Below, piece by piece: positions 15,114 through 22,888 of a DNA stretch of 36,697 nt. Both the position numbers and the translations under genes were made by a program. Origin of the DNA: Dehalococcoidia bacterium (GTDB lineage Bacteria; Chloroflexota; Dehalococcoidia; Lucifugimonadales; JAGWBF01); NCBI GenBank assembly GCA_021296025.1, contig JAGWBF010000014.1, positions 22,158 to 58,854 of the forward strand, in the 5' to 3' direction. The notes below the pieces were generated by a model, which made no database searches, had not been told where the DNA came from, and saw nothing but the letters and a program-made list of their open reading frames with translations. Within the stretch, counting starts at the first letter, position 1, and the number at the start of each line of letters is the position of its first letter.

Positions 15114-16001
15114 ATGGCGAAGCTCCTGGACGGAGCATCCCTGTCCAAGAAGCTGCGGGACCAAGTGGCTGCTGGCGTGCTGGAGATGCAGTCAAAGCAC
15201 AACGTCACCCCAGGACTGGCCGCAGTACTTGTAGGGGATGACCCCGCCTCAGCCATCTACGTCCGCAACAAGCGGCGCGCATGCGATGAGGCCGGGATGG
15301 TGAGCGAGACCTTCAACCTGCCCGCCTCCTCGTCCCAGGAGGAGCTCCTGGCCCTGATGGACAACTTCAACGGGGACGCCCGCTACCACGGCATCCTGAT
15401 GCAGCTTCCCCTACCCGACCACATCGACGAGGACAGAGTGCTGATGGCCGTCAGTCCACAAAAAGACGTGGACTGCATCCACCCTACCAATCTGGGAAGG
15501 CTGGCCCAGGGCAACTCCCCGTTTGTCCCGGCTACTCCAGGCGGGATACAGCAGATACTCCTGCACAACAACTACGACCCTTCGGGCAAGCACGTCGTCA
15601 TCTGCGGACGGAGCAACATCGTGGGCAAGCCCTTGGCCATCCTGCTGATGCAGAAGAAGGCGGGGGCCAACGCAACGGTCACCATGTGTCACACCGCTAC
15701 ACGGAACCTCCCAGACCTGACCAGGCAGGCCGACATCCTGGTTGCGGCCACGGGCAGGCCGGGGTCGATCACAGCCGACATGGTGAAAGAGGGCTCCGTG
15801 GTCATAGATGTGGGCATCAACAGATTGCCCGACGACACCCGCAAGTCGGGGTACAGGCTGGTAGGGGATGTGGACTTCGAGCCGGTGTCCGAGGTGGCCG
15901 AAGCTATCACGCCGGTTCCCGGCGGCGTGGGTCCGATGACCATCACCATGCTCCTGGTAAACACCTTGACCGCCGCCCGCATAAGCATCCACGGCGAATA
16001 G
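15114..16001 (+). CDS. folD: Methylenetetrahydrofolate dehydrogenase / methenyltetrahydrofolate cyclohydrolase
   Basis: A bifunctional enzyme that interconverts methylene-, methenyl- and formyl-tetrahydrofolate. At 295 residues it has family length. Motifs: ASAIYVRNKRRACDEAGM with the catalytic YxxxK, LMQLPLPDHID, SPQKDVDCIHPTNLGRL, the NADP-binding CGRSNIVGKPLAILL, and the C-terminal TPVPGGVGPMTITMLLVNT. The GF/DG pair usual in KDVDGFHP is CI here. ATG 15114 has GGAGG seven bases upstream and lies 26 bases after the predicted transcription start. queA follows after 38 bases, so they may share an mRNA. Its product, methylene-tetrahydrofolate, is the PanB cosubstrate. Confidence 0.95.
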   Translation: MAKLLDGASLSKKLRDQVAAGVLEMQSKHNVTPGLAAVLVGDDPASAIYVRNKRRACDEAGMVSETFNLPASSSQEELLALMDNFNGDARYHGILMQLPLPDHIDEDRVLMAVSPQKDVDCIHPTNLGRLAQGNSPFVPATPGGIQQILLHNNYDPSGKHVVICGRSNIVGKPLAILLMQKKAGANATVTMCHTATRNLPDLTRQADILVAATGRPGSITADMVKEGSVVIDVGINRLPDDTRKSGYRLVGDVDFEPVSEVAEAITPVPGGVGPMTITMLLVNTLTAARISIHGE

Positions 16002-16039
16002 CGGCATGATGCCCACTGCCTGCCTCTGACCGTCCTTCC

Positions 16040-17074
16040 ATGAACACCGGCGACTTCGACTACCATCTTCCCAAGGGCCTCATCGCCCAGTCCCCTCTGG
16101 AACCCCGGGACAGCTCACGGCTGCTGGTGCTCCATCGCCAGCCCAGGAGCTGGGAGCACCGCCACTTCCCCGACCTGCTGGAGTTCCTGGACCCGGGCGA
16201 CGCCCTGGTAGTGAACACCAGCCGCGTGTTTCCAGCCCGCATCTACGCCCGCCAGGGCGGCTCCGAGGGCCGAATCGAACTTCTCCTGTTGCACCGCGTG
16301 GATGGCGATGTTTGGAAAGCCATCGGCCAGCCCGGAAGAAAGCTGCGCCCAGGCCGGCACCTGGAGGTCGTCAGCGAAGGCGATGAGGGATCGATAGAGG
16401 TGTTGGATGTGGACAGGGACGGCATCCGCACCGTGCGCCTCTCGCCGGGCCTCTCCCTGGATCGGGCAGGCGAGCTGGCCCTCCCGCCCTACATCCACAC
16501 CTCCCTCACAGACGGGGAGCGCTACCAGACAATCTACTCCAGGGACACGGGCAGCGTCGCAGCGCCCACCGCAGGACTGCACTTCACCCAGGGCCTTCTG
16601 GACTCAATAGGCGCCAAGGGGGTAAACCTGGTCCAGCTAACCCTCCATGTCGGCCCCGACACCTTCCTGCCGGTGAGGAAGGACGACCCCCTGGAGCACA
16701 AGCTCCAGGGCGAGTTCTTCAGCATCGACGAAGGATCAGCTAGCAGGATAAACGAGGCCCGGAACAGGGGCGGCAAGGTGGTCGCCGTGGGCACCACGAC
16801 GGTCCGGGCGCTGGAGCAGGCGGCGCTGATCTCCCAGCAGATGGGGTCGTCGGACCTGCTGCCGTCGGCTGGGCTTGCCAACCTGTACATCCTGCCCGGA
16901 CATCGCTTCCGCGTGATCGATGCAATGGTGACCAACTTCCACCTGCCCCGCTCGACCCTGATCATGCTGGTCAGTGCCTTCGCCCGCAGGGAGCTGGTGA
17001 TGGAATGCTACCGGGAGGCCGTCAGAGAGAAGTACAGGTTCTACTCCTTCGGCGACGCCATGCTCATCCTGTAG
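16040..17074 (+). CDS. queA: S-adenosylmethionine:tRNA ribosyltransferase-isomerase
   Basis: Transfers and rearranges the ribosyl part of SAM onto 7-aminomethyl-7-deazaguanine in tRNA, forming epoxyqueuosine. It is 344 residues with the family landmarks: FDYHLPKGLIAQSPLEPRDSSRLLVLHR at the N-terminus, FLDPGDALVVNTSRVFPAR, the SVAAPTAGLHFT block, THVGPDTFLPV-like LTLHVGPDTFLPVR, VAVGTTTVRALE, and NFHLPRSTLIMLVSAFA. The start ATG 16040 is 38 bases after folD; no strong ribosome site is seen. A repeat-rich region follows its stop. Confidence 0.95.
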   Translation: MNTGDFDYHLPKGLIAQSPLEPRDSSRLLVLHRQPRSWEHRHFPDLLEFLDPGDALVVNTSRVFPARIYARQGGSEGRIELLLLHRVDGDVWKAIGQPGRKLRPGRHLEVVSEGDEGSIEVLDVDRDGIRTVRLSPGLSLDRAGELALPPYIHTSLTDGERYQTIYSRDTGSVAAPTAGLHFTQGLLDSIGAKGVNLVQLTLHVGPDTFLPVRKDDPLEHKLQGEFFSIDEGSASRINEARNRGGKVVAVGTTTVRALEQAALISQQMGSSDLLPSAGLANLYILPGHRFRVIDAMVTNFHLPRSTLIMLVSAFARRELVMECYREAVREKYRFYSFGDAMLIL

Positions 17075-17114
17075 CTGTGCGACTGCCCCTATGGTCATCC
17101 GCCCTGCCCATTCC

Positions 17115-17284
17115 GTCATTCCCGCGCACCCGGGAATCTGGTGCCGTGCCGTCCGTTTGTCCTTCGATTTCCCTTAGGACGAACGGACGGTGCAGACTCC
17201 CCACTGCAATGCCCGTTGTGTTGTTAGAGCCCGCCTCCAGCCCGGCAGCGCTCCGTCCTGGATTGCGGCCTTCGCCGCAATGAC
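17115..17284. repeat. REP/MITE-like element made of three hairpins
   Basis: Three inverted repeats lie in a row. ATTCCC-N8-GGGAAT at 17118-17137 matches the dRS3-type pattern. CCGTCCGTTTGTCC (17149-17162) pairs with GGACGAACGGACGG (17177-17190), 14 pairs with one wobble. ATTGCGGC-cttc-GCCGCAAT lies at 17262-17281. The outer ends GTCATT (17115) and AATGAC (ending 17284) are themselves inverted, which suggests a single 170-base non-autonomous element downstream of queA. It may also act as a transcription stop. Confidence 0.55.
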
Positions 17285-17316
17285 GAAAGGCGAGGCAGGT
17301 TTGAGGAAGGCTGGGA

Positions 17317-17426
17317 TTGGCAGGACGCCTCACCCAAGTTGGCAGGACGCCTCACCCAAGTTGGCAGGACGCCTCTCCCCAGTTGGCAGGACGCCTCTCC
17401 CCAGTTGGCAGGACGCCTCACCCCAG
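17317..17426. repeat. Five 22-bp tandem repeats
   Basis: Units start at 17317, 17339, 17361, 17383 and 17405. Each begins TTGGCAGGACGCCTC; units 1-2 end ACCCAAG, units 3-4 end TCCCCAG and unit 5 ends ACCCCAG. The array ends 24 bases before the VOC gene. The period is not a multiple of three, so it is not a coding repeat, and there are no unique spacers, so it is not CRISPR. Confidence 0.9.
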
Positions 17427-17450
17427 GCGGGAGAGGGCAGGTAGGACCGG

Positions 17451-17810
17451 CTACTTGGGTAGCTGGAGGAGCTGCAGCACGTTGCCGTCGGGGTCCAGCA
17501 GGGTGGCTACCCAACCGCCCCACTCTTCCTGCTCTGGCACCCTGATGAACTCCACGCCCTGACCTGCTAGGTGCCTGTGCAGGCCATGGATATCTTCCAC
17601 TTGCAGATGCACCATGATCCTGAAGGGGTCCCTGGACTGCCCCGCCACCCGGTCGTGCAGGCCCAGGTTCAGACGGGCGCTCCCAAGCTCGAAGTTGACG
17701 AAGTCCCCGTGGTCGCTGCGCATCCTCAGATCCAGGGTGTCCCGATAAAAGGCAACCAGGCGCTCCAGATTGTCGGTCCAGAGGGTTACTCCCGCCAGCG
17801 AGGTGATCAT
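17451..17810 (-). CDS. VOC superfamily (glyoxalase/bleomycin-resistance-like) protein
   Basis: A 119-residue single vicinal-oxygen-chelate module, with beta-alpha-beta-beta-beta order: GVTLWTDNLERLVAFYRDTLDLRMR, FVNFELGSARLNLGLHDR, IMVHLQVEDIHGLHRHLAGQGVEFI, WGGWVATLLDPDGNVLQLLQL. The C-terminal DPDGNxLxL is characteristic. The substrate is unknown; relatives include dioxygenases, isomerases and binding proteins. It begins nine bases after trpC and so is probably the last gene of the trpD-trpC unit, though nothing ties it to tryptophan synthesis. Confidence 0.85.
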   Translation of the reverse strand: MITSLAGVTLWTDNLERLVAFYRDTLDLRMRSDHGDFVNFELGSARLNLGLHDRVAGQSRDPFRIMVHLQVEDIHGLHRHLAGQGVEFIRVPEQEEWGGWVATLLDPDGNVLQLLQLPK

Positions 17811-17819
17811 GTCCAGGCC

Positions 17820-18608
17820 TTAACCGGCCAGCTCCCTGACCTTGGCCCCAACGTCGGGCGCGGTCACTATGGCTTCGCCGACCAAGGCGGCGTTCACCTT
17901 CATGCCCTTCAGCTCCCGGATGTGCTCAGCGGTGCTGATGCCGCTCTCGCTGACGATCACCTTCCCCCTGGGCACCTGCCCGGCCAGCTTCCGGGTTACG
18001 TCGATGTCGGTGTGGAAGGTGCGCAGGTCCCGGTTGTTGATGCCGATGATCTCCGCCCCTGCATCCAGGGCCGTCCCCATCTCCTCCGGCGTGTGCACCT
18101 CCACCAGGCACTGCATCCAGAAATGCCGGGCCAGTCCGATCAGCTCCTTGAGCTGGGCTGGGTCCAGGATGGCAACTATCAGCAAGATGGCATCGGCCCC
18201 CCAAGACCGGGACTCGTACACCTGGTAGGAGTCGAACACAAAGTCCTTGCGGAGGGTGGGTGTGCCGTGGGACGAGGTTACAGCCTTGACCTCGGACATG
18301 TGCTCCAAGCACCCCTGGAAGCGGGGATCGGTGAGCACCGAAATGGCGGCTGCGCCGTTTTCGACGTAGGTTGAGGCTAGGCGGGACGGATCGAAGTCGG
18401 GACAGAGTAGGCCCTTAGAGGGAGACGCTTTCTTGATCTCGCCAATGAGCCGTACCCGGTCACCCAGGAGCGCCCCCGACATGTTCAGAGGACGGGGCTG
18501 TCCCGCAATGGCATCCTCCAGGTCAGTCAAGGAGACCTGGGCCTTCCTGGAAGCCACCTCATCCCTCTTGAGGGCCACTATTTCGTCAAGGATCGTTGAT
18601 TGCTGCAT
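17820..18608 (-). CDS. trpC: Indole-3-glycerol phosphate synthase
   Basis: Closes the indole ring in tryptophan synthesis. A 262-residue TIM barrel with the family blocks: IGEIKKASPSKGLL (catalytic lysine), AAAISVLTDPRFQG, PTLRKDFVFDSYQVYESRSWGADAILLIVAIL, CLVEVHTPEE, IIGINNRDLRTFHTD, VIVSESGIST and ALVGEAIV. All catalytic positions I know (Glu, Lys, Lys, Glu, Asn, Ser) appear present. It starts 15 bases after trpD and the VOC gene follows. trpF, trpB and trpA are not in the window. Confidence 0.96.
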   Translation of the reverse strand: MQQSTILDEIVALKRDEVASRKAQVSLTDLEDAIAGQPRPLNMSGALLGDRVRLIGEIKKASPSKGLLCPDFDPSRLASTYVENGAAAISVLTDPRFQGCLEHMSEVKAVTSSHGTPTLRKDFVFDSYQVYESRSWGADAILLIVAILDPAQLKELIGLARHFWMQCLVEVHTPEEMGTALDAGAEIIGINNRDLRTFHTDIDVTRKLAGQVPRGKVIVSESGISTAEHIRELKGMKVNAALVGEAIVTAPDVGAKVRELAG

Positions 18609-18623
18609 AGCTGGTCCGGACCT

Positions 18624-19658
18624 CTAGGAGTTGGTGGCATCCCCTTTAGCTAAGCTCTGGCTTAGGGCCACCAGGTTATCGACGCACCTTAGGGCCGCCC
18701 CGTTGTCGATGGCATCCCGGGCCGCATCCACTCCCTCGGCCAAGCTGGACACGACGTCGCCCACCACCAGCATGGCTGCTGTGTTCAGGAGCACCACATC
18801 CCGCACAGGTCCGACGCGTCCCTGGCACACCTCCCGCAGGATGCGGGCGTTGACGGCCCTGTCGCCTCCCTGGATCTGGCCTGTGGGTGCCTTTCCAAGC
18901 CCAGCATCCAAGGGAGAAACCCGGTAGTTGCGGATGTCTCCGTCCCGCACCTCCCAGACCAAGGTGTCGGCCCCTAGAGTGAGCTCATCCAGCCCATCTT
19001 CGCCGTGCACCACCATGGAGTGCCGGGACCCCAGGAGGAGGAGCACCTGGGCCATCTTCTCGGCGATCTGAGGGTTGGGCGCTCCCACCAGCTGGTTCTG
19101 GGCGCCCGCTGGGCAGGTTAGGGGGCCCAGAAAGTTGAAGACGGTGCGTATTCCCAGCTCCCGCCGCACAGGCACGGCGTGCCTCATCGCGGGATGGTAA
19201 GCGGGGGCGAACATGAAGCCGATGCCCACCTCTTCGATACAGCGCTTGACCGCTCCGGGGCCAAGCTCTATGGCAACGCCCATCTCTTCCAGCACATCGG
19301 CGCTGCCGCAAGAGCCCGAGGCAGCCCGGTTGCCGTGCTTGGCTATCTTCACCCCCGCGCCAGCGGCCACAAAGGAGGCGGCGGTGGAGATGTTGAAGGT
19401 GTCCTTGCCGTCGCCACCCGTTCCGGCGGTGTCCACCAGGAGCCCGTCGGCCTCCACCCGGACGGCCTTCTCTCGCATGACCGCCGCCATGCCGGCCATC
19501 TCCTCGGCGGTCTCGCCCTTCATGCGCAGGGCGACCAGGAAAGCGGACAGCTGGGCTTGAGTGGCCTCGCCATCCATGACCTCCCGCATCACCCCGGATG
19601 CCTCCTCCATACCCAGGCTCCGGCCGTCCACAAGCTGTTCTATAGCTTCACGGATCAT
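18624..19658 (-). CDS. trpD: Anthranilate phosphoribosyltransferase
   Basis: Attaches phosphoribose to anthranilate, the second committed step of tryptophan synthesis. At 344 residues it has family length. Motifs: DTAGTGGDGKDTFNIST (PRPP-binding GTGGD), KHGNRAASGSCGSADVLEEMG, FMFAPAYHPAMRHAVPVRRELGIRTVFNFLGPLTCPAG, VVHGEDGLDELT. It is separated from trpG by an antisense SRAP gene. A TATAAT at 19668-19673 lies so close to ATG 19658 that the mRNA would be almost leaderless, and no Shine-Dalgarno site is visible. It is therefore probably transcribed on its own promoter rather than only from the T-box promoter. Confidence 0.96.
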   Translation of the reverse strand: MIREAIEQLVDGRSLGMEEASGVMREVMDGEATQAQLSAFLVALRMKGETAEEMAGMAAVMREKAVRVEADGLLVDTAGTGGDGKDTFNISTAASFVAAGAGVKIAKHGNRAASGSCGSADVLEEMGVAIELGPGAVKRCIEEVGIGFMFAPAYHPAMRHAVPVRRELGIRTVFNFLGPLTCPAGAQNQLVGAPNPQIAEKMAQVLLLLGSRHSMVVHGEDGLDELTLGADTLVWEVRDGDIRNYRVSPLDAGLGKAPTGQIQGGDRAVNARILREVCQGRVGPVRDVVLLNTAAMLVVGDVVSSLAEGVDAARDAIDNGAALRCVDNLVALSQSLAKGDATNS

Positions 19659-19667
19659 TGTTCAAGC

Positions 19668-19673
19668 ATTATA
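19668..19673 (-). promoter_or_regulatory. TATAAT -10 box, probable leaderless promoter of trpD
   Basis: A perfect TATAAT on the minus strand ends ten bases before the trpD ATG, placing the first transcribed base within about three to five bases of the start codon. The -35 region is weak (AATGAA at 18 bases), so this remains a candidate. Confidence 0.5.
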
Positions 19674-19814
19674 TCGGGAGGGCCGCCAAACTTCATTAGG
19701 GAAGTAGGAGCGTATATTACGTTCTTGCCGGGGTCGCGGTTACAGGCATCCTGTTCCTCCCTGTTGTCACCTAGTGTGCTCCAAAGTTGGCGAATCGGGT
19801 AAAATGGACAGGAA

Positions 19815-20480
19815 ATGTGCGGACGATACAGCCTGATAGCCGACCTGCGCGGGCTACAGACCCGGTTCTCCTTTGAAGAGTTCCAGGAATACGCTCCCTA
19901 CCACAACATCGCCCCCACCAGCCGGGTCCTTACCGTGCGGGGCAGCGGCCCCCGCCAGGCTGAGGTGATGCGCTGGGGCTTGGTGCCCTCGTGGGCCAAG
20001 GAACTGTCGGTGGGGTCCCGCATGTTCAACGCCCGGGGCGAGACGGTGGCGGAGAAGCCTGCCTTCCGCACAGCCCTGCGGAGGCGCCGCTGCCTGGTGC
20101 TGGCCGACGCCTTCTACGAGTGGCAAAAGACCCGCAACGGAAAGCGCCCCATACGAATCAGCCTGGCTTCTGGGGAGCCCTTCGCCTTTGCAGGGCTATG
20201 GGAGACGTGGAAGGACCCTTCAGACACGGTCATACCCAGCTGCACCATCATCACCACCGCACCCAATGACCTGATCAGCCCCATTCATGACCGGATGCCC
20301 GTCATCCTGCCTAAGGAGATGGAGGAGCTGTGGCTGGATGAGGAAGTCCAGGATCCCGCCGTTCTCACGGACCTGCTCCGTCCCTACCCCGCCGATCAGA
20401 TGGCAGTCTGCGAAGCAGAGAACCTGGGCATATCCGCCGGGAGGCAGGCGCCGCAGCAGGCTCCTCTACTCCCCTCCTGA
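19815..20480 (+). CDS. SOS response-associated peptidase (SRAP/YedK, HMCES family)
   Basis: Crosslinks to abasic sites in single-stranded DNA through its N-terminal cysteine, protecting them from breakage. It is 221 residues and starts MCGRYSL, so Cys2 becomes the N-terminal nucleophile after methionine removal. Other family marks are NIAPTSRVLTVR, MRWGLVPSWAKE, the FNARGETVAEKPAFR block, RRRRCLVLADAFYEWQK with the active-site glutamate, and ISPIHDRMPVIL with the histidine. AGGA lies four bases upstream of ATG, and a TAAAAT at 19800-19805 may be its -10 box. It is transcribed against the trp genes, between trpD and trpG, and its stop is five bases from the trpG stop. Confidence 0.93.
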   Translation: MCGRYSLIADLRGLQTRFSFEEFQEYAPYHNIAPTSRVLTVRGSGPRQAEVMRWGLVPSWAKELSVGSRMFNARGETVAEKPAFRTALRRRRCLVLADAFYEWQKTRNGKRPIRISLASGEPFAFAGLWETWKDPSDTVIPSCTIITTAPNDLISPIHDRMPVILPKEMEELWLDEEVQDPAVLTDLLRPYPADQMAVCEAENLGISAGRQAPQQAPLLPS

Positions 20481-20485
20481 ATACG

Positions 20486-21061
20486 CTAAGCCTTGCCCAC
20501 CCCATCGAGGAAGTTTTGCAGGAGGGGTTTGCCAGATTCGGTCATGATGGACTCGGGGTGGAACTGCACTCCTTCTATGGGCAGCTCCCTGTGACGCAGA
20601 CCCATGATGAGGCCATTGTCCGTCCAGGCGGTCACCTCCAGCTCCGGGGGCAGGTCCTTGCGGGACACGACCAGGGAGTGGTAGCGGATGGCATCCAGGG
20701 GGTTGGGAAGCCCTTGGAATAGGCCTTTGCCGTCGTGGTGTATGCGGGAGAGCTTCCCGTGCATGATCTCCCCCGCGTTGACTACAGCGCCCCCTAAGGC
20801 GTGGCCTACGCACTGGTTGCCAAGACAGACACCCAAGGTCGGCACCTCCCCTCCGAATCGGCGCACAACGTCGTTGGAGATTCCCGCGTCCAGCGGCGTG
20901 CCAGGGCCGGGGGAGATGATGATGCCCTGGGGCGACAGCTCCTCCACATCCTCCAGGGTGATCTTGTCGTTGCGGTGCACTACAACCTCGGCGCCCAGCT
21001 CGCACAAGTACTGGTACAGGTTGTAGGTGAAGCTGTCGTAGTTGTCGATGAGAAGGATCAC
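20486..21061 (-). CDS. trpG: Anthranilate synthase component II (glutamine amidotransferase)
   Basis: Supplies ammonia from glutamine to TrpE. A 191-residue class I amidotransferase: ILLIDNYDSFTYNL at the N-terminus, GIIISPGPGTP, GVCLGNQCVGHALGG with the nucleophilic cysteine in place of the usual GVCLGHQ, and GVQFHPESIMTESG with the catalytic His-Glu pair. The start is GTG 21061, overlapping the trpE stop by four bases (GTGA), so translation is coupled. It may also serve as PabA, since no separate pabA is seen. The convergent SRAP gene ends five bases past its stop. Confidence 0.95.
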   Translation of the reverse strand: MILLIDNYDSFTYNLYQYLCELGAEVVVHRNDKITLEDVEELSPQGIIISPGPGTPLDAGISNDVVRRFGGEVPTLGVCLGNQCVGHALGGAVVNAGEIMHGKLSRIHHDGKGLFQGLPNPLDAIRYHSLVVSRKDLPPELEVTAWTDNGLIMGLRHRELPIEGVQFHPESIMTESGKPLLQNFLDGVGKA

Positions 21062-22515
21062 GGCAGCCCCTCGGCTTTGTCTATGGCCCGGAGCAGGGCG
21101 CCGGCCTTGTGCAGCGTCTCCTGGTACTCGTCTTCGGGCGTGCTGTCGTACACGATGCCTCCGCCCGCCTGGACGTAGGCGACGCCATCCTTTATGACCG
21201 CCGTGCGCAAGGTCAGGGCGGTGTCCAGGTTGCCAGAGAAGCTGAAGTAGCCCACAGCCCCGCCGTAGGGCCCTCGGCGCTCCCCTTCGATCTCCGCAAT
21301 TAGCTCCATGGCCCGCACCTTGGGTGCGCCGGACACCGTACCGGCGGGGAAGCAGGCCCGGAGCAGGTCATAGACGGTCATGTCCGGCACAATCTTGCCC
21401 TCGACGTGGGAGACAAGGTGCATCACGTGGGAATACCGCTCCACATCCATCAGCTGGGTCACCTGGACAGTGCCCGGCTGGCTCACCCTTCCGATGTCGT
21501 TGCGCCCCAGGTCCACCAGCATGATGTGCTCCGCCCGCTGCTTCTCGCTGTTCCGAAGCTCATCCTCCAGCTCCCGGTCCTCATCCTCGGTAGCTCCCCG
21601 GGGGCGGGTGCCCGCTATGGGGTGGGTGGCCACCATGCCATCCTCGGCCCGGGCCACCGTTTCTATGGAAGCCCCGACGATCTGGAACTCCCCCAGGTCC
21701 AGGTAGTACATGTAGGGGGAGGGGTTCACCGAGCGCAGGGAACGGTATATCTGGAAGGGAGGGGCGGCCGTCTTGCGGGCAAGTCGCTGGGAGAGCACCA
21801 CCTGGATGATGTCGCCGTTGACGATGTGCTCTTCGGCGCGCATCACCGCTTCACCGAACCCCTGGGGGGTGAAGTTGGATGTGACTTCTGCGCCCGATTC
21901 TGCGTTTTCTGAAACGACCATCGCAGGGGGCGTGGCCAGGGGGGAGGAAAGCCTCTCCACGAGATCGTCTATCTTCCTGGCTGCGTCTTGGTACCCCTGG
22001 AGGACATCCCCGCCGAGGTGAACGTGGCTGACCACCTTGATGTTGTGCTTGATGTGGTCGAAGACCAGTAGGGTGTCGTAGAACATGAAGAGGGACTCGG
22101 GAAGCCCCAGGGGATCGACAGGCGCGTTGGGGACCCGGGGCTCGAAGTAACGTATGGCGTCGTATGCCAGGTAGCCCACAGCGCCCCCGTGGAAGCGGGG
22201 CAGTCCTGCCACGGGCACTAGGGCGTACCGGTCCATCTCAGCTTTTATGGGCACCAGGGGGTCCACCGCCCCCTCGGGCTGGCCGGCCCCTGTCTTCATT
22301 ACCTTGTAGGGCTCGGTGCCGATGAAGCTGTAACGGCCCAGACGTTCCCCACCCTCCACGCTTTCCAGCAGGAAAGAGTAGGCCCCCCGGGCAGCCTTCA
22401 GATAGGCCGAAACGGGGGTCTCCAGGTCGGCGTCAATCTCCCGGTAGATGGGCAGCAGGTTGCCACTGCCCGCCAGGGCCTCGGCTTCCTCGATTGTGGG
22501 GTAATATGCGCTCAT
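21058..22515 (-). CDS. trpE: Anthranilate synthase component I
   Basis: Makes anthranilate from chorismate with TrpG. At 485 residues it has the usual length. The N-terminal domain contains LLESVEGGERLGRYSFIG (the feedback tryptophan-binding LLES region), and the C-terminal chorismate-binding domain has IQVVLSQRL, SPYMYYLDLG, THPIAGTRPRGATEDED, MLVDLGRNDIGRVSQPGTV and the FPAGTVSGAPKVRAMELIAEIE block. I place the start at ATG 22515 (MSAYYPTIEE) with GAGG just upstream; the frame continues back to a TTG that lies in the T-run of the T-box terminator. Expression is controlled by the Trp T-box leader upstream. Confidence 0.97.
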   Translation of the reverse strand: MSAYYPTIEEAEALAGSGNLLPIYREIDADLETPVSAYLKAARGAYSFLLESVEGGERLGRYSFIGTEPYKVMKTGAGQPEGAVDPLVPIKAEMDRYALVPVAGLPRFHGGAVGYLAYDAIRYFEPRVPNAPVDPLGLPESLFMFYDTLLVFDHIKHNIKVVSHVHLGGDVLQGYQDAARKIDDLVERLSSPLATPPAMVVSENAESGAEVTSNFTPQGFGEAVMRAEEHIVNGDIIQVVLSQRLARKTAAPPFQIYRSLRSVNPSPYMYYLDLGEFQIVGASIETVARAEDGMVATHPIAGTRPRGATEDEDRELEDELRNSEKQRAEHIMLVDLGRNDIGRVSQPGTVQVTQLMDVERYSHVMHLVSHVEGKIVPDMTVYDLLRACFPAGTVSGAPKVRAMELIAEIEGERRGPYGGAVGYFSFSGNLDTALTLRTAVIKDGVAYVQAGGGIVYDSTPEDEYQETLHKAGALLRAIDKAEGLP

Positions 22516-22534
22516 ATTCCTCTGGCCGTATAAC

Positions 22535-22561
22535 AAAAAACCCCGCCCTCAAGGGGCGGGG
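22535..22561 (-). terminator. Intrinsic terminator of the trpE T-box leader
   Basis: On the minus strand, CCCCGCCC and GGGCGGGG form a perfect eight-pair G+C stem with a five-base loop (22541-22561), followed by six T's (22540-22535). This is the terminator that competes with the T-box antiterminator. Confidence 0.95.
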
Positions 22562-22852
22562 AATTCCCGCGTTGCCACCCTTAGACCAACAGGTCAGAAG
22601 GCTTTTCTGTCCTGCTCGATCTAACTCCTGACACCGCAGACCTTTAACGGGGTCAAACCGGCCCAGCTTTGCCTGCCTTCGGCTGTCCATGCCGTCCCGA
22701 AGGCCAAGCTTCTTAGCTTGCAGCTCCGAGGCCCATTCAGCTTCCCCCTGCAGCGCCGGTTTCCACCATCCAGCCCCTTAATCGGGGGCTTTCTCCGGCT
22801 CTCTGAGCTTTGGTCGGAAGCCTACTACTCCTCTTCCCAGCTGTTAAATATC
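22535..22852 (-). promoter_or_regulatory. T-box riboswitch sensing tRNA-Trp, upstream of trpE
   Basis: Controls trpE-trpG by reading whether tRNA-Trp is charged: uncharged tRNA pairs with the T-box and prevents termination. The T-box sequence AAGGGTGGCAACGCGGG lies at 22582-22566 and is followed by the terminator. Stem I is recognisable from GAAGAGGAGTAGTAGG near 22840 (the AG-bulge region), the CAGAGAGCCGG segment and the GGTGGAAACCGGC segment. The specifier loop reads GAATGGGCCTCGGAGC, placing the codon UGG (Trp) at 22735-22733. Its sense agrees with the gene it precedes. The leader is about 318 nt, and a promoter with matching position lies just upstream. Confidence 0.93.
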
Positions 22853-22858
22853 GGTAAC

Positions 22859-22888
22859 AGTATAGGCCTCATCCAGAGTGTTGGTCAA
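22859..22888 (-). promoter_or_regulatory. Promoter of the T-box/trpE-trpG unit
   Basis: On the minus strand TTGACC (22888-22883), 18 bases of spacer and TATACT (22864-22859). Transcription would begin near 22852, just before the T-box stem I. Confidence 0.65.

Noticed and set aside
17317..17426. CRISPR array
   Set aside because: The 22-bp units are directly adjacent, without unique spacers, and no cas genes are nearby; it is a simple tandem repeat.
22433..22690. 85-residue gene upstream of trpE
   Set aside because: It lies across the T-box antiterminator and terminator and into trpE, so the RNA function explains the sequence.
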